Positions 1 through 7,555 of a stretch of DNA of 26,973 bases are shown piece by piece. Position 1 is the first letter of the stretch. Every line of letters starts with the position of its first letter. Source of the stretch: Treponema sp. GTDB taxonomy: Bacteria > Spirochaetota > Spirochaetia > Treponematales > Treponemataceae. The translations under genes and the position numbers were made by a program. Where the stretch lies: assembly GCA_016294105.1 (NCBI GenBank), contig JAEDCN010000036.1, positions 1 to 26,973 on the forward strand. Direction: 5' to 3'. The notes under the pieces were generated by a model, which searched no databases, was not told the origin of the DNA, and saw only the letters and a program-made list of their open reading frames with translations.

Positions 1-63
1 ACCAACGGCGTTGGATAGAAACTATGTAAGTACAACCAACGGCGTTGGATAGAAACTATGTAA
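1..63. repeat. Two direct copies of a 29-bp repeat, truncated by window edge
   Basis: Positions 1-29 and 35-63 are identical over 29 bp and separated by 5 bp (period 34). Each copy contains two short inverted repeats: CCAAC-GGC-GTTGG, and ATAG-AAA-CTAT just after it. The first copy begins at the first base of the window, so the array may continue to the left. It lies just downstream of the last gene of the murG/two-component operon. The 5-bp gap is far too short for a CRISPR spacer. There is no T-run after the hairpin, so it is not an ordinary intrinsic terminator. Confidence 0.85.
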
Positions 64-79
64 AACCCTTGCGGAGAAC

Positions 80-1426
80 CTATTCCTCCCCGTATCCTTC
101 CAGTTTACGGTGGAGGGTTTTCCGTCCAATTCCCAAAATATCAGCTGTCTTTGATTTATTTCCCTGATTGGATGCCAAGTTCTGCTGAATGATGATTTTT
201 TCAGCCTCTGCCATGGAAATTCCCACAGGAACTTGAATCACATTTGATTCTGCCGCCCCACGCACTGTGGGTGGTAAATCCTCCAGAGTAATTTCATTTC
301 CAGAACACATCACCACGGCACTTTCCACGCAATTCCGTAACTGACGGATGTTTCCCGGCCAGTCGTACTTGTACAGAGCTGAACGGGAGCGGGCATCAAA
401 GCCTGTGATGGATTTGTTGTTTTCCCGATTAAACTCATCTAAAAAAGCATTAAGCATAAGAGGAATATCGTCCTTACGATCCCTTAAAGGCGGCACTTGA
501 ATATGCACCACGTTGAGCCGATAGAACAAGTCTTCCCGGAATCGGCCCTGGGCAATTTCTTCCTCTAGGTTCCTGTTGGTAGCAGCTATCACCCGCACAT
601 CAACCTCTAGAGTGTCCTCTCCGCCAACCCGCTCAAATCGCTTATCCTGCAGCACCCGAAGAATCTTTATCTGAACATTCTGGTTTATCTCTCCAATTTC
701 ATCTAGAAAGATGGTGCCTGTGTTGGCAAGCTCGAATCGACCACGTTTGCGAGCTGCAGCTCCCGTAAAGGCACCTTTTTCGTGGCCAAACAACTCGCTT
801 TCCAGCAGGGTTTCCGATAAAGCGGCACAGTGCACCTTGATAAAGGGATGGTTCTTTCTGGGAGAAAGGTTATGGAGGGCGTTGGTAATAAGCTCCTTTC
901 CCGTACCGCTTTCACCAGTAATCAACACAGAAGCCTTTGAATCAGCAGCCTTACGTACCATCTGAAAGATACGCTGCATTTCGGCACTCTTTCCAATAAT
1001 CGACTCAAAGGAGGCTTTTGCATCCAGCTCCTGCTGCAGGGATGAGTGGCGGATTTCCAGCTCACGCCCAGCCAAGGCTCGCTTTACAATCAAAGAAAGC
1101 CTATCGAGGCTCAAGGGCTTGGTCAAAAAGTCGTAGGCACCGTTTCGCATGGCATCTACAGCAGTATCAATGCTTCCGTGGCCTGTCAGCACAATGACGG
1201 GAATGCCAGGACTTTCTCCACGAACCTTAGCCAGCACTTCTTCTCCTGAAATACCTGGCATCCGCAAGTCTGTAATCACGAGGTCAATGTCGCCCTTTTC
1301 TATGAGGGCAAGTCCTTCGGCACCATTGGCGGCGAGTTTCACTGAATAGCCGTCCAGCTCCAAGGCAGCAGACAAGCCTTCCCGAATATTTTTTTCATCA
1401 TCGATAATTAAAATGGTAAAATTCAT
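80..1426 (-). CDS. NtrC/AtoC-family sigma-54-dependent response regulator
   Basis: A 448-aa response regulator with the standard three-domain layout. Residues 1-118 are a receiver domain with phospho-acceptor D53 (ITDLRMPG), T81 and K103. Residues about 140-365 are a sigma-54-interacting AAA+ domain with Walker A GESGTGKE (171-178), the sigma-54 contact loop GAFTGA (218-223) and a Walker B region around FLDEIGE (240-246). The last 30 residues form a Fis-type helix-turn-helix (KTADILGIGRKTLHRKL). The intact GAFTGA loop implies that it activates RpoN promoters. The ATG overlaps the stop of the upstream histidine kinase by 4 bp, so the two are almost certainly a cognate pair. Target genes are not shown by the window. 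I recall a similar pair near murG in T. pallidum. Confidence 0.96.
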   Translation of the reverse strand: MNFTILIIDDEKNIREGLSAALELDGYSVKLAANGAEGLALIEKGDIDLVITDLRMPGISGEEVLAKVRGESPGIPVIVLTGHGSIDTAVDAMRNGAYDFLTKPLSLDRLSLIVKRALAGRELEIRHSSLQQELDAKASFESIIGKSAEMQRIFQMVRKAADSKASVLITGESGTGKELITNALHNLSPRKNHPFIKVHCAALSETLLESELFGHEKGAFTGAAARKRGRFELANTGTIFLDEIGEINQNVQIKILRVLQDKRFERVGGEDTLEVDVRVIAATNRNLEEEIAQGRFREDLFYRLNVVHIQVPPLRDRKDDIPLMLNAFLDEFNRENNKSITGFDARSRSALYKYDWPGNIRQLRNCVESAVVMCSGNEITLEDLPPTVRGAAESNVIQVPVGISMAEAEKIIIQQNLASNQGNKSKTADILGIGRKTLHRKLEGYGEE

Positions 1427-2664
1427 GACTTATACTCCAAAAGTCGCTGCTCAAGCTGGGGAATGGGCAAATTGATGGTAAACACCGTTCCCTCCCCCAC
1501 CAAGGACTTTACCTGAATGTCTCCAGAAAATTCCTTGATGATTTTATACACCATGGTGAGGCCAAGCCCTGTACCTGTGGTCTTTGTGGTAAAATAGGGC
1601 TCAAAAATTCGGGCAGCAGTTTCCTCGCTCATACCGCAACCATTGTCTGCCAGAGTCAAGATAAAAAAGTCAGATTTTACCTGGGTGTTTACCCACAAAA
1701 GCTTGGAATCCTTTTTTCCCTCCCCAGCTTCATCTCCGCTAAAGCCAGCCACTTCAGCAGGACACAGGGCGGCAATGGCATTTTGAACAAGATTCAGCAC
1801 CACCTGACGGAACAATTTATCGTCCAGCATAAGCTTTGGAGGGCCTTCCATCAAATCCATCTGAAGCTGAATGCCTTTACTTTCCATTTCTGGTCGGCAA
1901 AAATCCATGTATTGCTCCACCAGCTCATTGGGATTCAATAGCTGATATTCAGCCTTAATGGGACGAACTGCAAAAAGAAAGTCGTTGACAATGCCGTTGA
2001 GCCGCTCAATTTCCTCGTTCACCACGGAAATGTAATTTTCCACAAATTTTTCCGCCGGCAAAATACCTTCCTGGCTGCGGGCCTTGGCAATGGATTTTTG
2101 TAAAAGCTGAATGTGAATGCTTAATCCTGCCAGTGGATTTTTAATTTCATGGGCAACGTTGGCGGCCAAGGTGGTAAGGTCCTCCAGCTTTTCCATGCGA
2201 CGAATCAAAACCTCTTGGCGGCGGCTTTCTGTCACATCATCCACAGAAATAATGTTTCCTTCTACCTTTTTCTTTCGCACCAAGGGCATGACGGTTACCA
2301 CAAAAAACTTTATGCTGCCGCCAACAGTAGCCACGGTAAATTCTCGGCACACATTGGTCTGGCCCTTTTGATGGATTGCCTTGATGAAATCTGCAATTTC
2401 CTTCTCTCCAATCAAATCCCACACAGGTATTTCTTGTCCCCGCATCTCTGAAATCCGCTGGACAAAGGACAGCATTCGCTCTGCGGCCTTGTTCACCTTG
2501 AAGACCAAAAAATTTTCGTCGCACACGATAAAGGCCATCTTCAAGGAATTAAGCACTGCATCAAAGATTTCGTTTTCTTCGATGAGGGCCTCGAATAATT
2601 GCTCCACCTGCTCACTGCTGAGTTTAGAAATCTTTCCAGAAACTCGCTTGAACCAGTCAATCAT
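1423..2664 (-). CDS. Cytosolic PAS-domain sensor histidine kinase (NtrB-like)
   Basis: A 413-aa kinase with no transmembrane segment or signal peptide, so it should sense an internal cue or a partner protein. Residues about 30-147 form a PAS-like sensor ending in DDVTESRRQ, the usual PAS-to-kinase linker. The HisKA helix carries the phospho-accepting H172 in ANVAHEIKNPLAGLS. The catalytic domain shows the N box (NLVQNAIAAL), the G1 box (DNGCGM), the F box (FEPYFTTK) and the G2 box (TGTGLGLTMV). It overlaps the clamp-loader gene upstream by 4 bp and the response-regulator gene downstream by 4 bp, giving translationally coupled kinase and regulator. The ligand cannot be told from sequence. Confidence 0.95.
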   Translation of the reverse strand: MIDWFKRVSGKISKLSSEQVEQLFEALIEENEIFDAVLNSLKMAFIVCDENFLVFKVNKAAERMLSFVQRISEMRGQEIPVWDLIGEKEIADFIKAIHQKGQTNVCREFTVATVGGSIKFFVVTVMPLVRKKKVEGNIISVDDVTESRRQEVLIRRMEKLEDLTTLAANVAHEIKNPLAGLSIHIQLLQKSIAKARSQEGILPAEKFVENYISVVNEEIERLNGIVNDFLFAVRPIKAEYQLLNPNELVEQYMDFCRPEMESKGIQLQMDLMEGPPKLMLDDKLFRQVVLNLVQNAIAALCPAEVAGFSGDEAGEGKKDSKLLWVNTQVKSDFFILTLADNGCGMSEETAARIFEPYFTTKTTGTGLGLTMVYKIIKEFSGDIQVKSLVGEGTVFTINLPIPQLEQRLLEYKS

Positions 2665-3986
2665 ATTATGGCTCCACCACGATATTTTTTTACCAAAAGA
2701 GAAATGTCAGAAGCCAGCAATTCCAAGGCGGCAGCTATTCCTTGATTATAAATCGTAATGTGAGAATTGCATTGATGGACTGCAGCTAAACACTGGGTAC
2801 TCAGCTCCGCCAGCCGAAACTGCTTCAACAGATCTTGAGGCTGATCACTAGATGTGGCTCCCTGCTGCAAAAGTGTATCCTGTCCACCTAGAACCATATC
2901 ACGCAAGGTACGGGACACAGCCTTAAAGAACTGGTTCAGTAAAAGTCGTGGCTCAAATCCACCACAGGCCTTTATTAAGGGCTCTATTTCAGGCTGCCGT
3001 CCTTCAAGGATATCCTGGATAAACTGGCTTCCAGCACAGACCACCACCTCTGGGGATACAGGCAAGAAAGATAAAAGATAGTCTTCGATGGAGGCATTGT
3101 CCAGCTGGTCTGGAGCAACCACTCCGTGAAATACTCGACTAATAACTTGAGCTTGAGCCTGGCCATTTCGTGGCAAAAAATTGTAGGGCCGTACACGAGA
3201 CAAAATCGTTGGCATCACTGAGTTTCTTCGTGTGGCAGTCAACACAAAAACCACATCCTCTGGTGGCTCCTCAAGAATCTTTAGCATGGCATTGCGGCTT
3301 CCTTCCTGCATCTTGTCCGCATTCTCAATGATAATCACCTTTTTTCCGAATTCGCTCTTGTAGCGAGCCCAGGAGCTTGCACGACGCATTTGAGCCACCG
3401 GAATGGTATCGTACATAAAGCCTGCTTCCAGCTTGTTGGCTAAAGTCACCAATTCCTTTACTAGCTTTTCCACCTTGGAAAAATCAAGTTCACTGCCAGT
3501 TTCATCCCCAGATAAGATTGGCAATCGCTCCAATTCCTCCAAAGATTCATCCATTGCAGCAAGGATTGGAGCAATCTTTGATACCTTGTCCTCACCTTCC
3601 CACAAAATGGGAGAAAAACGACAGGAAAGCTTTCTGATACTGCGGACAAAAAGATACCGACTTGCCTTTAGGTGAGAGGCACCGCAAGACAGGGCTTCTA
3701 AAAAGGTTTTTGCCGACGCTGCAATTTCCAAGGAACAGCTTCTACTTCCTGCCAGCAGCACCGAGGTGCTCACCAGAGACTTGTGCTTGAGACAGGAATC
3801 GCAGCTACACTGCCACGCCCCCGCTGGACGGGCGGTACAGGACAGCACACGGGCTAATTCCAGGGCACAGGTTAATTTTCCAGAAGCAGGAGGACCAGCA
3901 AACAGCAGGGCATTGGGCAACTGACCTTGACGAATATCCTCCGAAAGCTGAAGGCTTGCTGGTTGAAAAAGCAGGTTCTCAAACAT
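2661..3986 (-). CDS. holB: DNA polymerase III clamp-loader subunit, delta'/gamma-like
   Basis: A 441-aa AAA+ clamp-loader-type protein. The N-terminus has a P-loop-like segment GPPASGKL (about 31-38) in which Leu replaces the Ser/Thr after Lys, then a cysteine cluster (C50, C60, C62, C65) in the position of the clamp-loader zinc module. The sensor region holds IENADKMQ and ALLK-like NAMLKILEEPPEDVVFVL, followed by TILSRVRP, where the family's SRC motif is SRV. About 110 extra residues separate the zinc module from the Walker B region. The degenerate P-loop favours a delta' rather than a tau/gamma role, by analogy. A TTG start 9 bp upstream is possible, but the ATG at 3986, with AAGGA 10 nt before it, is more likely. 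The gene overlaps the 3' end of cvpA by 8 bp. Confidence 0.85.
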   Translation of the reverse strand: MFENLLFQPASLQLSEDIRQGQLPNALLFAGPPASGKLTCALELARVLSCTARPAGAWQCSCDSCLKHKSLVSTSVLLAGSRSCSLEIAASAKTFLEALSCGASHLKASRYLFVRSIRKLSCRFSPILWEGEDKVSKIAPILAAMDESLEELERLPILSGDETGSELDFSKVEKLVKELVTLANKLEAGFMYDTIPVAQMRRASSWARYKSEFGKKVIIIENADKMQEGSRNAMLKILEEPPEDVVFVLTATRRNSVMPTILSRVRPYNFLPRNGQAQAQVISRVFHGVVAPDQLDNASIEDYLLSFLPVSPEVVVCAGSQFIQDILEGRQPEIEPLIKACGGFEPRLLLNQFFKAVSRTLRDMVLGGQDTLLQQGATSSDQPQDLLKQFRLAELSTQCLAAVHQCNSHITIYNQGIAAALELLASDISLLVKKYRGGAII

Positions 3987-4479
3987 TTGTTTCAATTCCT
4001 TGTGAAATGATTTCCACCGATTCTGTAGACTGGCTTAAAGTGCCAATGAATATTTTGTTAAAGATACTATCCTGCAAAAGACCTCCTACATCAATCCAGG
4101 GCTGCAGATTCAACAAAAACAGAATCAGTACCACCACCAGTAGCCCTTCCACCAAACCAAAGAAAAACCCCAAGGAACGATCAAGGCTTTTGAGAATATC
4201 ACCTTTAAAAATCCACCCCAGAATCTTTTCCAACAGCTTGATAAGCACATAGGTAATGATGAATAACAACAAAAAGGCCACAATCTTAGCAAGGATATCC
4301 ACAGGAATCCACTGCAGCAGTATTTGGGCTACTGGAGTGTTGCAAACAATACCTGCCGCAAAGCCCACCAAAAAGGCTGCCTTGCCAAAGAGCAAGGCAA
4401 TAAATCCCCTAATGGCACCATTAGCCACTAATACAAGGATTATTACAATGAACACCACGTCGATTGGGGCTATGTTCAT
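3979..4479 (-). CDS. CvpA family integral membrane protein
   Basis: A 166-aa hydrophobic protein with about four transmembrane segments (roughly residues 6-22, 28-48, 62-88 and 102-125). It shows the CvpA-family pattern: an N-terminal DVVFIVIILVLVANGAIRGF helix, then K(L)LEKILG and LDRSLGFFFGLVEG. CvpA was first named for colicin V production and homologues have been linked to envelope stress, but the molecular activity is unclear. The ATG shares one base with the murG stop (TGATG), which suggests coupled translation. The downstream clamp-loader start lies inside its 3' end. Its place after murG fits an envelope role, but that is only inference. Confidence 0.85.
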   Translation of the reverse strand: MNIAPIDVVFIVIILVLVANGAIRGFIALLFGKAAFLVGFAAGIVCNTPVAQILLQWIPVDILAKIVAFLLLFIITYVLIKLLEKILGWIFKGDILKSLDRSLGFFFGLVEGLLVVVLILFLLNLQPWIDVGGLLQDSIFNKIFIGTLSQSTESVEIISQGIETNV

Positions 4480-5618
4480 CAGGATGCACCCTCAGAAAAA
4501 ACTTCTTTGTAGACGGTTTCTGCAATTGTTTTTGCAGGTCTGTTCCGTAAGCCTAGCTCCAAAGCCCTTGTACTGCACCTGCTTCTAAAATCTGCATCCA
4601 GCATCTTGTTCAAGGCTTCCTGCAGATGCTGACTATCGGCTTCATCCCCCACCAAAGAAAGGGCAACGCCAGAATCTACAAAGAAACGAGCATTTTCCAC
4701 CTGGTCTCCCCGTGTTCCAGAACCACACAAGGGTACCAGAACCATTGCCTTTCCTAAAACAGCACATTCCCACAAGGAGTTTGCTCCAGAGCGAGAAAGC
4801 ACCAAATCGGCACAGGCAAGAACGTCGGGCATTTCGCTGTAAATAAAGCCGTAATGCTTGTAGACACCAGAAATACTCTGAGGAATGGCAGACTCATCAA
4901 AATGGGCCTTTTCTCCACCTGTCTGGTGCACCACCTGAAAATGCTGTGTCAAATAGTCAAGGTTTTCCAGCACCAAATTGTTGATTTGGCGGGCACCAGA
5001 GCTTCCACCTAAAACAAGGAGAACAGGCTTTCCTTCCTGCAGATTCAAGAATTTCCGCCCCTTCTCCTTATCCGTGTTATAGAAAATTGGTCGCACAGGG
5101 TTTCCCGTTACCTCCAGCCGTCCTTTGAATTTCTGGCCAAAATATGCAGCTGTTTCAGGATAAGACAACAGCACCTTCTTTGCCACACGACTGTTCAGCT
5201 TTGTAGCCAAGCCAGGAGAAAAATCACATTCATGGGTATACACGGGAATCCGCAAAAATCCAGCTGCAAGACAGGGAGGCACGCTTACAAATCCGCCTTT
5301 GGAAAAAACCACCTTTGGCTGCAGCTTTAAAAGCAGAAAAAAGGAGGCAATACAGCCTCCGATTATCTTGAACACGTCCACCAGATTTTCCAAGGAAAAA
5401 TACCGTCGTAGCTTTCCTGTAGGAATACCGTAAAAGATATCCACGCTGCCACTTTTTTCAATAATCGAACGATCCATTCCCTTGGAAGAACCAATCCAGA
5501 TAATACGACATTCTTTCCCAGCCTCCGTACACAGCTGACGCAACTCATCAGCTACAGCAAGACCAGGAAAGATATGACCACCGGTGCCACCACCAGTGAA
5601 AACAATGTTGGTTGTCAT
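4479..5618 (-). CDS. murG: UDP-N-acetylglucosamine transferase MurG
   Basis: A 379-aa GT-B glycosyltransferase that adds GlcNAc from UDP-GlcNAc to undecaprenyl-PP-MurNAc-pentapeptide (lipid I) to form lipid II on the inner face of the cytoplasmic membrane. The N-terminal glycine loop GGGTGGH (9-15) with FPGLAVAD is diagnostic. A second G-loop occurs at LGGSSGARQIN, and the C-terminal UDP-sugar site at SRSGANSLWECAVLGKAMVLVPL. Length is close to the family norm (about 355-380). The SD GGAG lies just ahead of the ATG, and the start overlaps the ankyrin gene stop by 4 bp. It is separated here from the usual mur/fts cluster, which none of its neighbours belong to. Confidence 0.97.
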   Translation of the reverse strand: MTTNIVFTGGGTGGHIFPGLAVADELRQLCTEAGKECRIIWIGSSKGMDRSIIEKSGSVDIFYGIPTGKLRRYFSLENLVDVFKIIGGCIASFFLLLKLQPKVVFSKGGFVSVPPCLAAGFLRIPVYTHECDFSPGLATKLNSRVAKKVLLSYPETAAYFGQKFKGRLEVTGNPVRPIFYNTDKEKGRKFLNLQEGKPVLLVLGGSSGARQINNLVLENLDYLTQHFQVVHQTGGEKAHFDESAIPQSISGVYKHYGFIYSEMPDVLACADLVLSRSGANSLWECAVLGKAMVLVPLCGSGTRGDQVENARFFVDSGVALSLVGDEADSQHLQEALNKMLDADFRSRCSTRALELGLRNRPAKTIAETVYKEVFSEGAS

Positions 5619-6514
5619 TTTCTCCGTGCCTCAAAAATGGGAACAAGGCTTTCCTTCTTAAAAAGCTTTGCATACGACAGGGCAGACATACCCATGGCGT
5701 CGCACATAAAAGGATCAGCGCCATATTCCGTTAGAATTCGGCAAACCTTTTCGTTGCCAGTACCAACGGCAAGCACCAAAACTGGCTGGCCGTCACGGCT
5801 AATATAACTGAGATTTGCTCCTCGTTCAACCAGGAATTCCACAATTTCTGTATTTGACTTCCACACTGCATCCATAACTGCAGAATAACCTCTGTCCTTA
5901 GACACTGCGTTAATATCAGCTCCCAGGGCCAAAAGCTTTTCTATCATTTCACGTCGATTATGACGGGCTGCTATACAAATCATAGGCGTTCCAGCTGCAT
6001 CACGACTATTTACATCGATTCCAGCATCAATAAACAACTGGCATTCCTTTTCATCATCGGAAGCAATATGGAAGGCAAAACTATCTGGATTAAAAGGAAT
6101 ACCTGCATCCAAAAGAGCGTGACGAGCATGCTTTTGTTTTTCACGCTGAAGGAATTCAGGGAAACGGCTCTCCAAAATCTCCAGCAAAGCTGAACAAGAG
6201 GTATATTCGTGGTATTCGCTAGTGGTAAGGGGCAACTTTCCCCACTCACGAGCTCCTTCCTTTCTCACGGAAAATACTGGTATATCCTTTCCTAAAATAT
6301 AGCCAAATGCAAAGGGTAACTCTTTTACCTCAGCACCCTCGGTATCACCAAGCCAAATACAGTATTCACAATCTGCCACTGCAGAAAGAAAAGAGTCATC
6401 AAAACAAGAGTCTGTCTCAAACACGGTAATAGAAGTATCGTAGGACACAAGAAAATGCTTCATGCTTTCTACATCTTCTTTTTTACCGCCATAAGCAACG
6501 ATTAACCATTTCAT
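5615..6514 (-). CDS. Ankyrin-repeat protein with alpha/beta nucleoside-deoxyribosyltransferase-like N-terminus
   Basis: A 299-aa protein without signal peptide or membrane segment. The C-terminal half (about 145-299) has at least four ankyrin repeats, seen in phrases such as AGTPMICIAARHNRREMIEKL, GYSAVMDAVWKSNTEIVEFL and GQPVLVLAVGTGNEKVCRIL. Residues 1-120 look like an alternating beta/alpha domain: WLIVAYGG at the start, a CEYCIWLGD strand, then FAFGYILGKDIPVFSV. The last segment resembles the 'FExGxAxxxGKPV' signature of nucleoside 2-deoxyribosyltransferase-like folds, with Ala where the catalytic Glu would be. That domain call is inference. It is the first gene of the murG operon. No Shine-Dalgarno precedes the ATG, and a -10 box ends 7 nt before it, so the mRNA may be leaderless. 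Function unknown. Confidence 0.85.
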   Translation of the reverse strand: MKWLIVAYGGKKEDVESMKHFLVSYDTSITVFETDSCFDDSFLSAVADCEYCIWLGDTEGAEVKELPFAFGYILGKDIPVFSVRKEGAREWGKLPLTTSEYHEYTSCSALLEILESRFPEFLQREKQKHARHALLDAGIPFNPDSFAFHIASDDEKECQLFIDAGIDVNSRDAAGTPMICIAARHNRREMIEKLLALGADINAVSKDRGYSAVMDAVWKSNTEIVEFLVERGANLSYISRDGQPVLVLAVGTGNEKVCRILTEYGADPFMCDAMGMSALSYAKLFKKESLVPIFEARRK

Positions 6515-6521
6515 AAATTCT

Positions 6522-6550
6522 ATTATAAGCCATGAAAAGCTTCAACACAA
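6522..6550 (-). promoter_or_regulatory. Sigma-70-type promoter of the ankyrin-murG operon (leaderless geometry)
   Basis: On the minus strand, TATAAT (6522-6527) is a perfect -10. Seventeen bases upstream is TTGTGT (6545-6550), a 3/6 match to the -35. The ATG of the ankyrin gene (6512-6514) follows the -10 after exactly 7 nt, where transcription is expected to begin, and there is no Shine-Dalgarno sequence. Confidence 0.65.
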
Positions 6551-6632
6551 GGGTAAAAACAAAAATAACGTATTTTTCTCCATAATTCCTAGGTCCGGGA
6601 AAAATTTAAACCATCAAAAACCTCTGAAAGCA

Positions 6633-6663
6633 AAAAAAAACCCAAACCATTTCTGGTCTGGGC
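6633..6663 (-). terminator. Rho-independent terminator of tRNA-Phe
   Basis: On the minus strand a 9-bp stem (CCCAGACCA / TGGTTTGGG, one G-U pair) with a 4-nt loop is followed by nine T. It begins two bases after the discriminator base of the tRNA gene. Confidence 0.9.
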
Positions 6664-6665
6664 TT

Positions 6666-6738
6666 TGCCGCCGGTAGGAATCGAACCAACGACACAAGGA
6701 TTTTCAGTCCTTTGCTCTACCAACTGAGCTACAGCGGC
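6666..6738 (-). tRNA. tRNA-Phe (anticodon GAA)
   Basis: A 73-nt cloverleaf read on the minus strand. The acceptor stem GCCGCTG pairs with CGGCGGC (one U-G pair), the D arm is GCTC/GAGC, and the anticodon stem AAGGA/TCCTT encloses loop CTGAAAA with anticodon GAA. The variable loop is GTGTC and the T loop TTCGATT. The discriminator base is A and the 3' CCA is not encoded. The T stem GTTGG/CCTAC has one U-U mismatch at 51/63. The gene stands alone with its own promoter and terminator between two larger operons. Confidence 0.97.
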
Positions 6739-6746
6739 AAGATGTG

Positions 6747-6778
6747 ATTATACTATACTCAAACAAAAAAAATGTCAA
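6747..6778 (-). promoter_or_regulatory. Promoter of tRNA-Phe
   Basis: A perfect -35 TTGACA (6773-6778, minus strand) is followed after 17 nt by TAGTAT (6750-6755). A perfect TATAAT (6747-6752) lies 20 nt away, overlapping it. The tRNA 5' end at 6738 is where transcription would begin or a few bases beyond. The sequence between the flagellar operon end and this promoter is almost pure A/T, with only a weak AT-only hairpin, so read-through from the operon is also possible. Confidence 0.8.
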
Positions 6779-6817
6779 CAGCATTTCAAAGATTTTTTGA
6801 AAAAAATAATATTTTTT

Positions 6818-7552
6818 TTAAAGTCCGTACATGTCCACAATCAGCTGAACTTCGATTAAAGAAACATCAAGACGGGAAGCAATTACTTCCTGAGAAAAAC
6901 CTTCTCCATGGAGCTCCAATACCCTATCTCGCAAGCTTCTTTCAGCAAAAACCTGCTTTTGAGCTTTTGTTATCTCAGGCAGCTTTATTTCTGATATATT
7001 GATTTCTGGAACGGTCAACTCTGGCAATGGAGCTGCTTCAGAAAGGGATTCTTCTGCTGGGGTTTCATTTCCTTCGTGAACACCGGTGGAATCAATGATA
7101 ATCTCTGTTTCATGAACTGGATCTTCAGCTTCCAGTGCCTCATCAACAGGGGCCTTGTCAAACAAGTCCTGCTGGATGGGAGAGCGAGAAAAACCAACAC
7201 CTGGAGCAAGGTCTGAATAGGAGGTTCTCCGTCGTTTTGGTGGTGGAGCCTCCTTGTTAAGAGCATCCATCATCAAAATGCTTTTTGCCTTTCTATCCAA
7301 GCTCTCATGGCCTAAATCCGTATATTTCTTTGATTCCTCTGTGAGCTTTAGCAGGCTTTCACGACAATCCCGAACAATGGTGACACAACGATTGGTCTCG
7401 TTATTGATGTCTCGAATTAACTTATTCAATTCGTCTGCTATATCTGCAAGGATTCTTTCAGAGGAGTATCTACTCTTAAAGTGAAGAAAAAGCACGGCCC
7501 AAAGCAACAAATTGATGAGGCCAATAATAAGACATACGGCTACAGCAGTCAT
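6818..7552 (-). CDS. Membrane-anchored flagellar-operon protein with C-terminal HTH-like motif (SwrB/YlxL-like layout)
   Basis: A 244-aa protein with one N-terminal transmembrane helix (about 5-25), a coiled-coil-prone stretch (about 30-90), an acidic Pro/Glu-rich middle and a conserved-looking C-terminal helical motif: RDRVLELHGEGFSQEVIASRLDVSLIEVQLIV. That ending resembles the short helix-turn-helix tail of flagellar-operon proteins found next to sigD in Gram-positives (YlxL/SwrB). The position two genes beyond the sigma factor and FapA-like gene supports that comparison. SwrB in Bacillus promotes assembly of the export apparatus, and a like role here is inference. It is the last gene of the flagellar operon. 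It starts 3 bp after the upstream stop codon, with AGGA 6 nt before the ATG. Confidence 0.8.
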   Translation of the reverse strand: MTAVAVCLIIGLINLLLWAVLFLHFKSRYSSERILADIADELNKLIRDINNETNRCVTIVRDCRESLLKLTEESKKYTDLGHESLDRKAKSILMMDALNKEAPPPKRRRTSYSDLAPGVGFSRSPIQQDLFDKAPVDEALEAEDPVHETEIIIDSTGVHEGNETPAEESLSEAAPLPELTVPEINISEIKLPEITKAQKQVFAERSLRDRVLELHGEGFSQEVIASRLDVSLIEVQLIVDMYGL

Positions 7553-7555
7553 GGA

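Noticed and set aside
1..63. End of a CRISPR array
   Set aside because: The gap between copies is 5 bp, far below any spacer length, and no cas genes are present.
6551..6598. Short minus-strand open frame of 13 codons rich in Leu and Phe near tRNA-Phe, as a leader peptide
   Set aside because: It overlaps the -35 of the downstream promoter, no attenuator hairpin follows, and the downstream genes are unrelated to phenylalanine.
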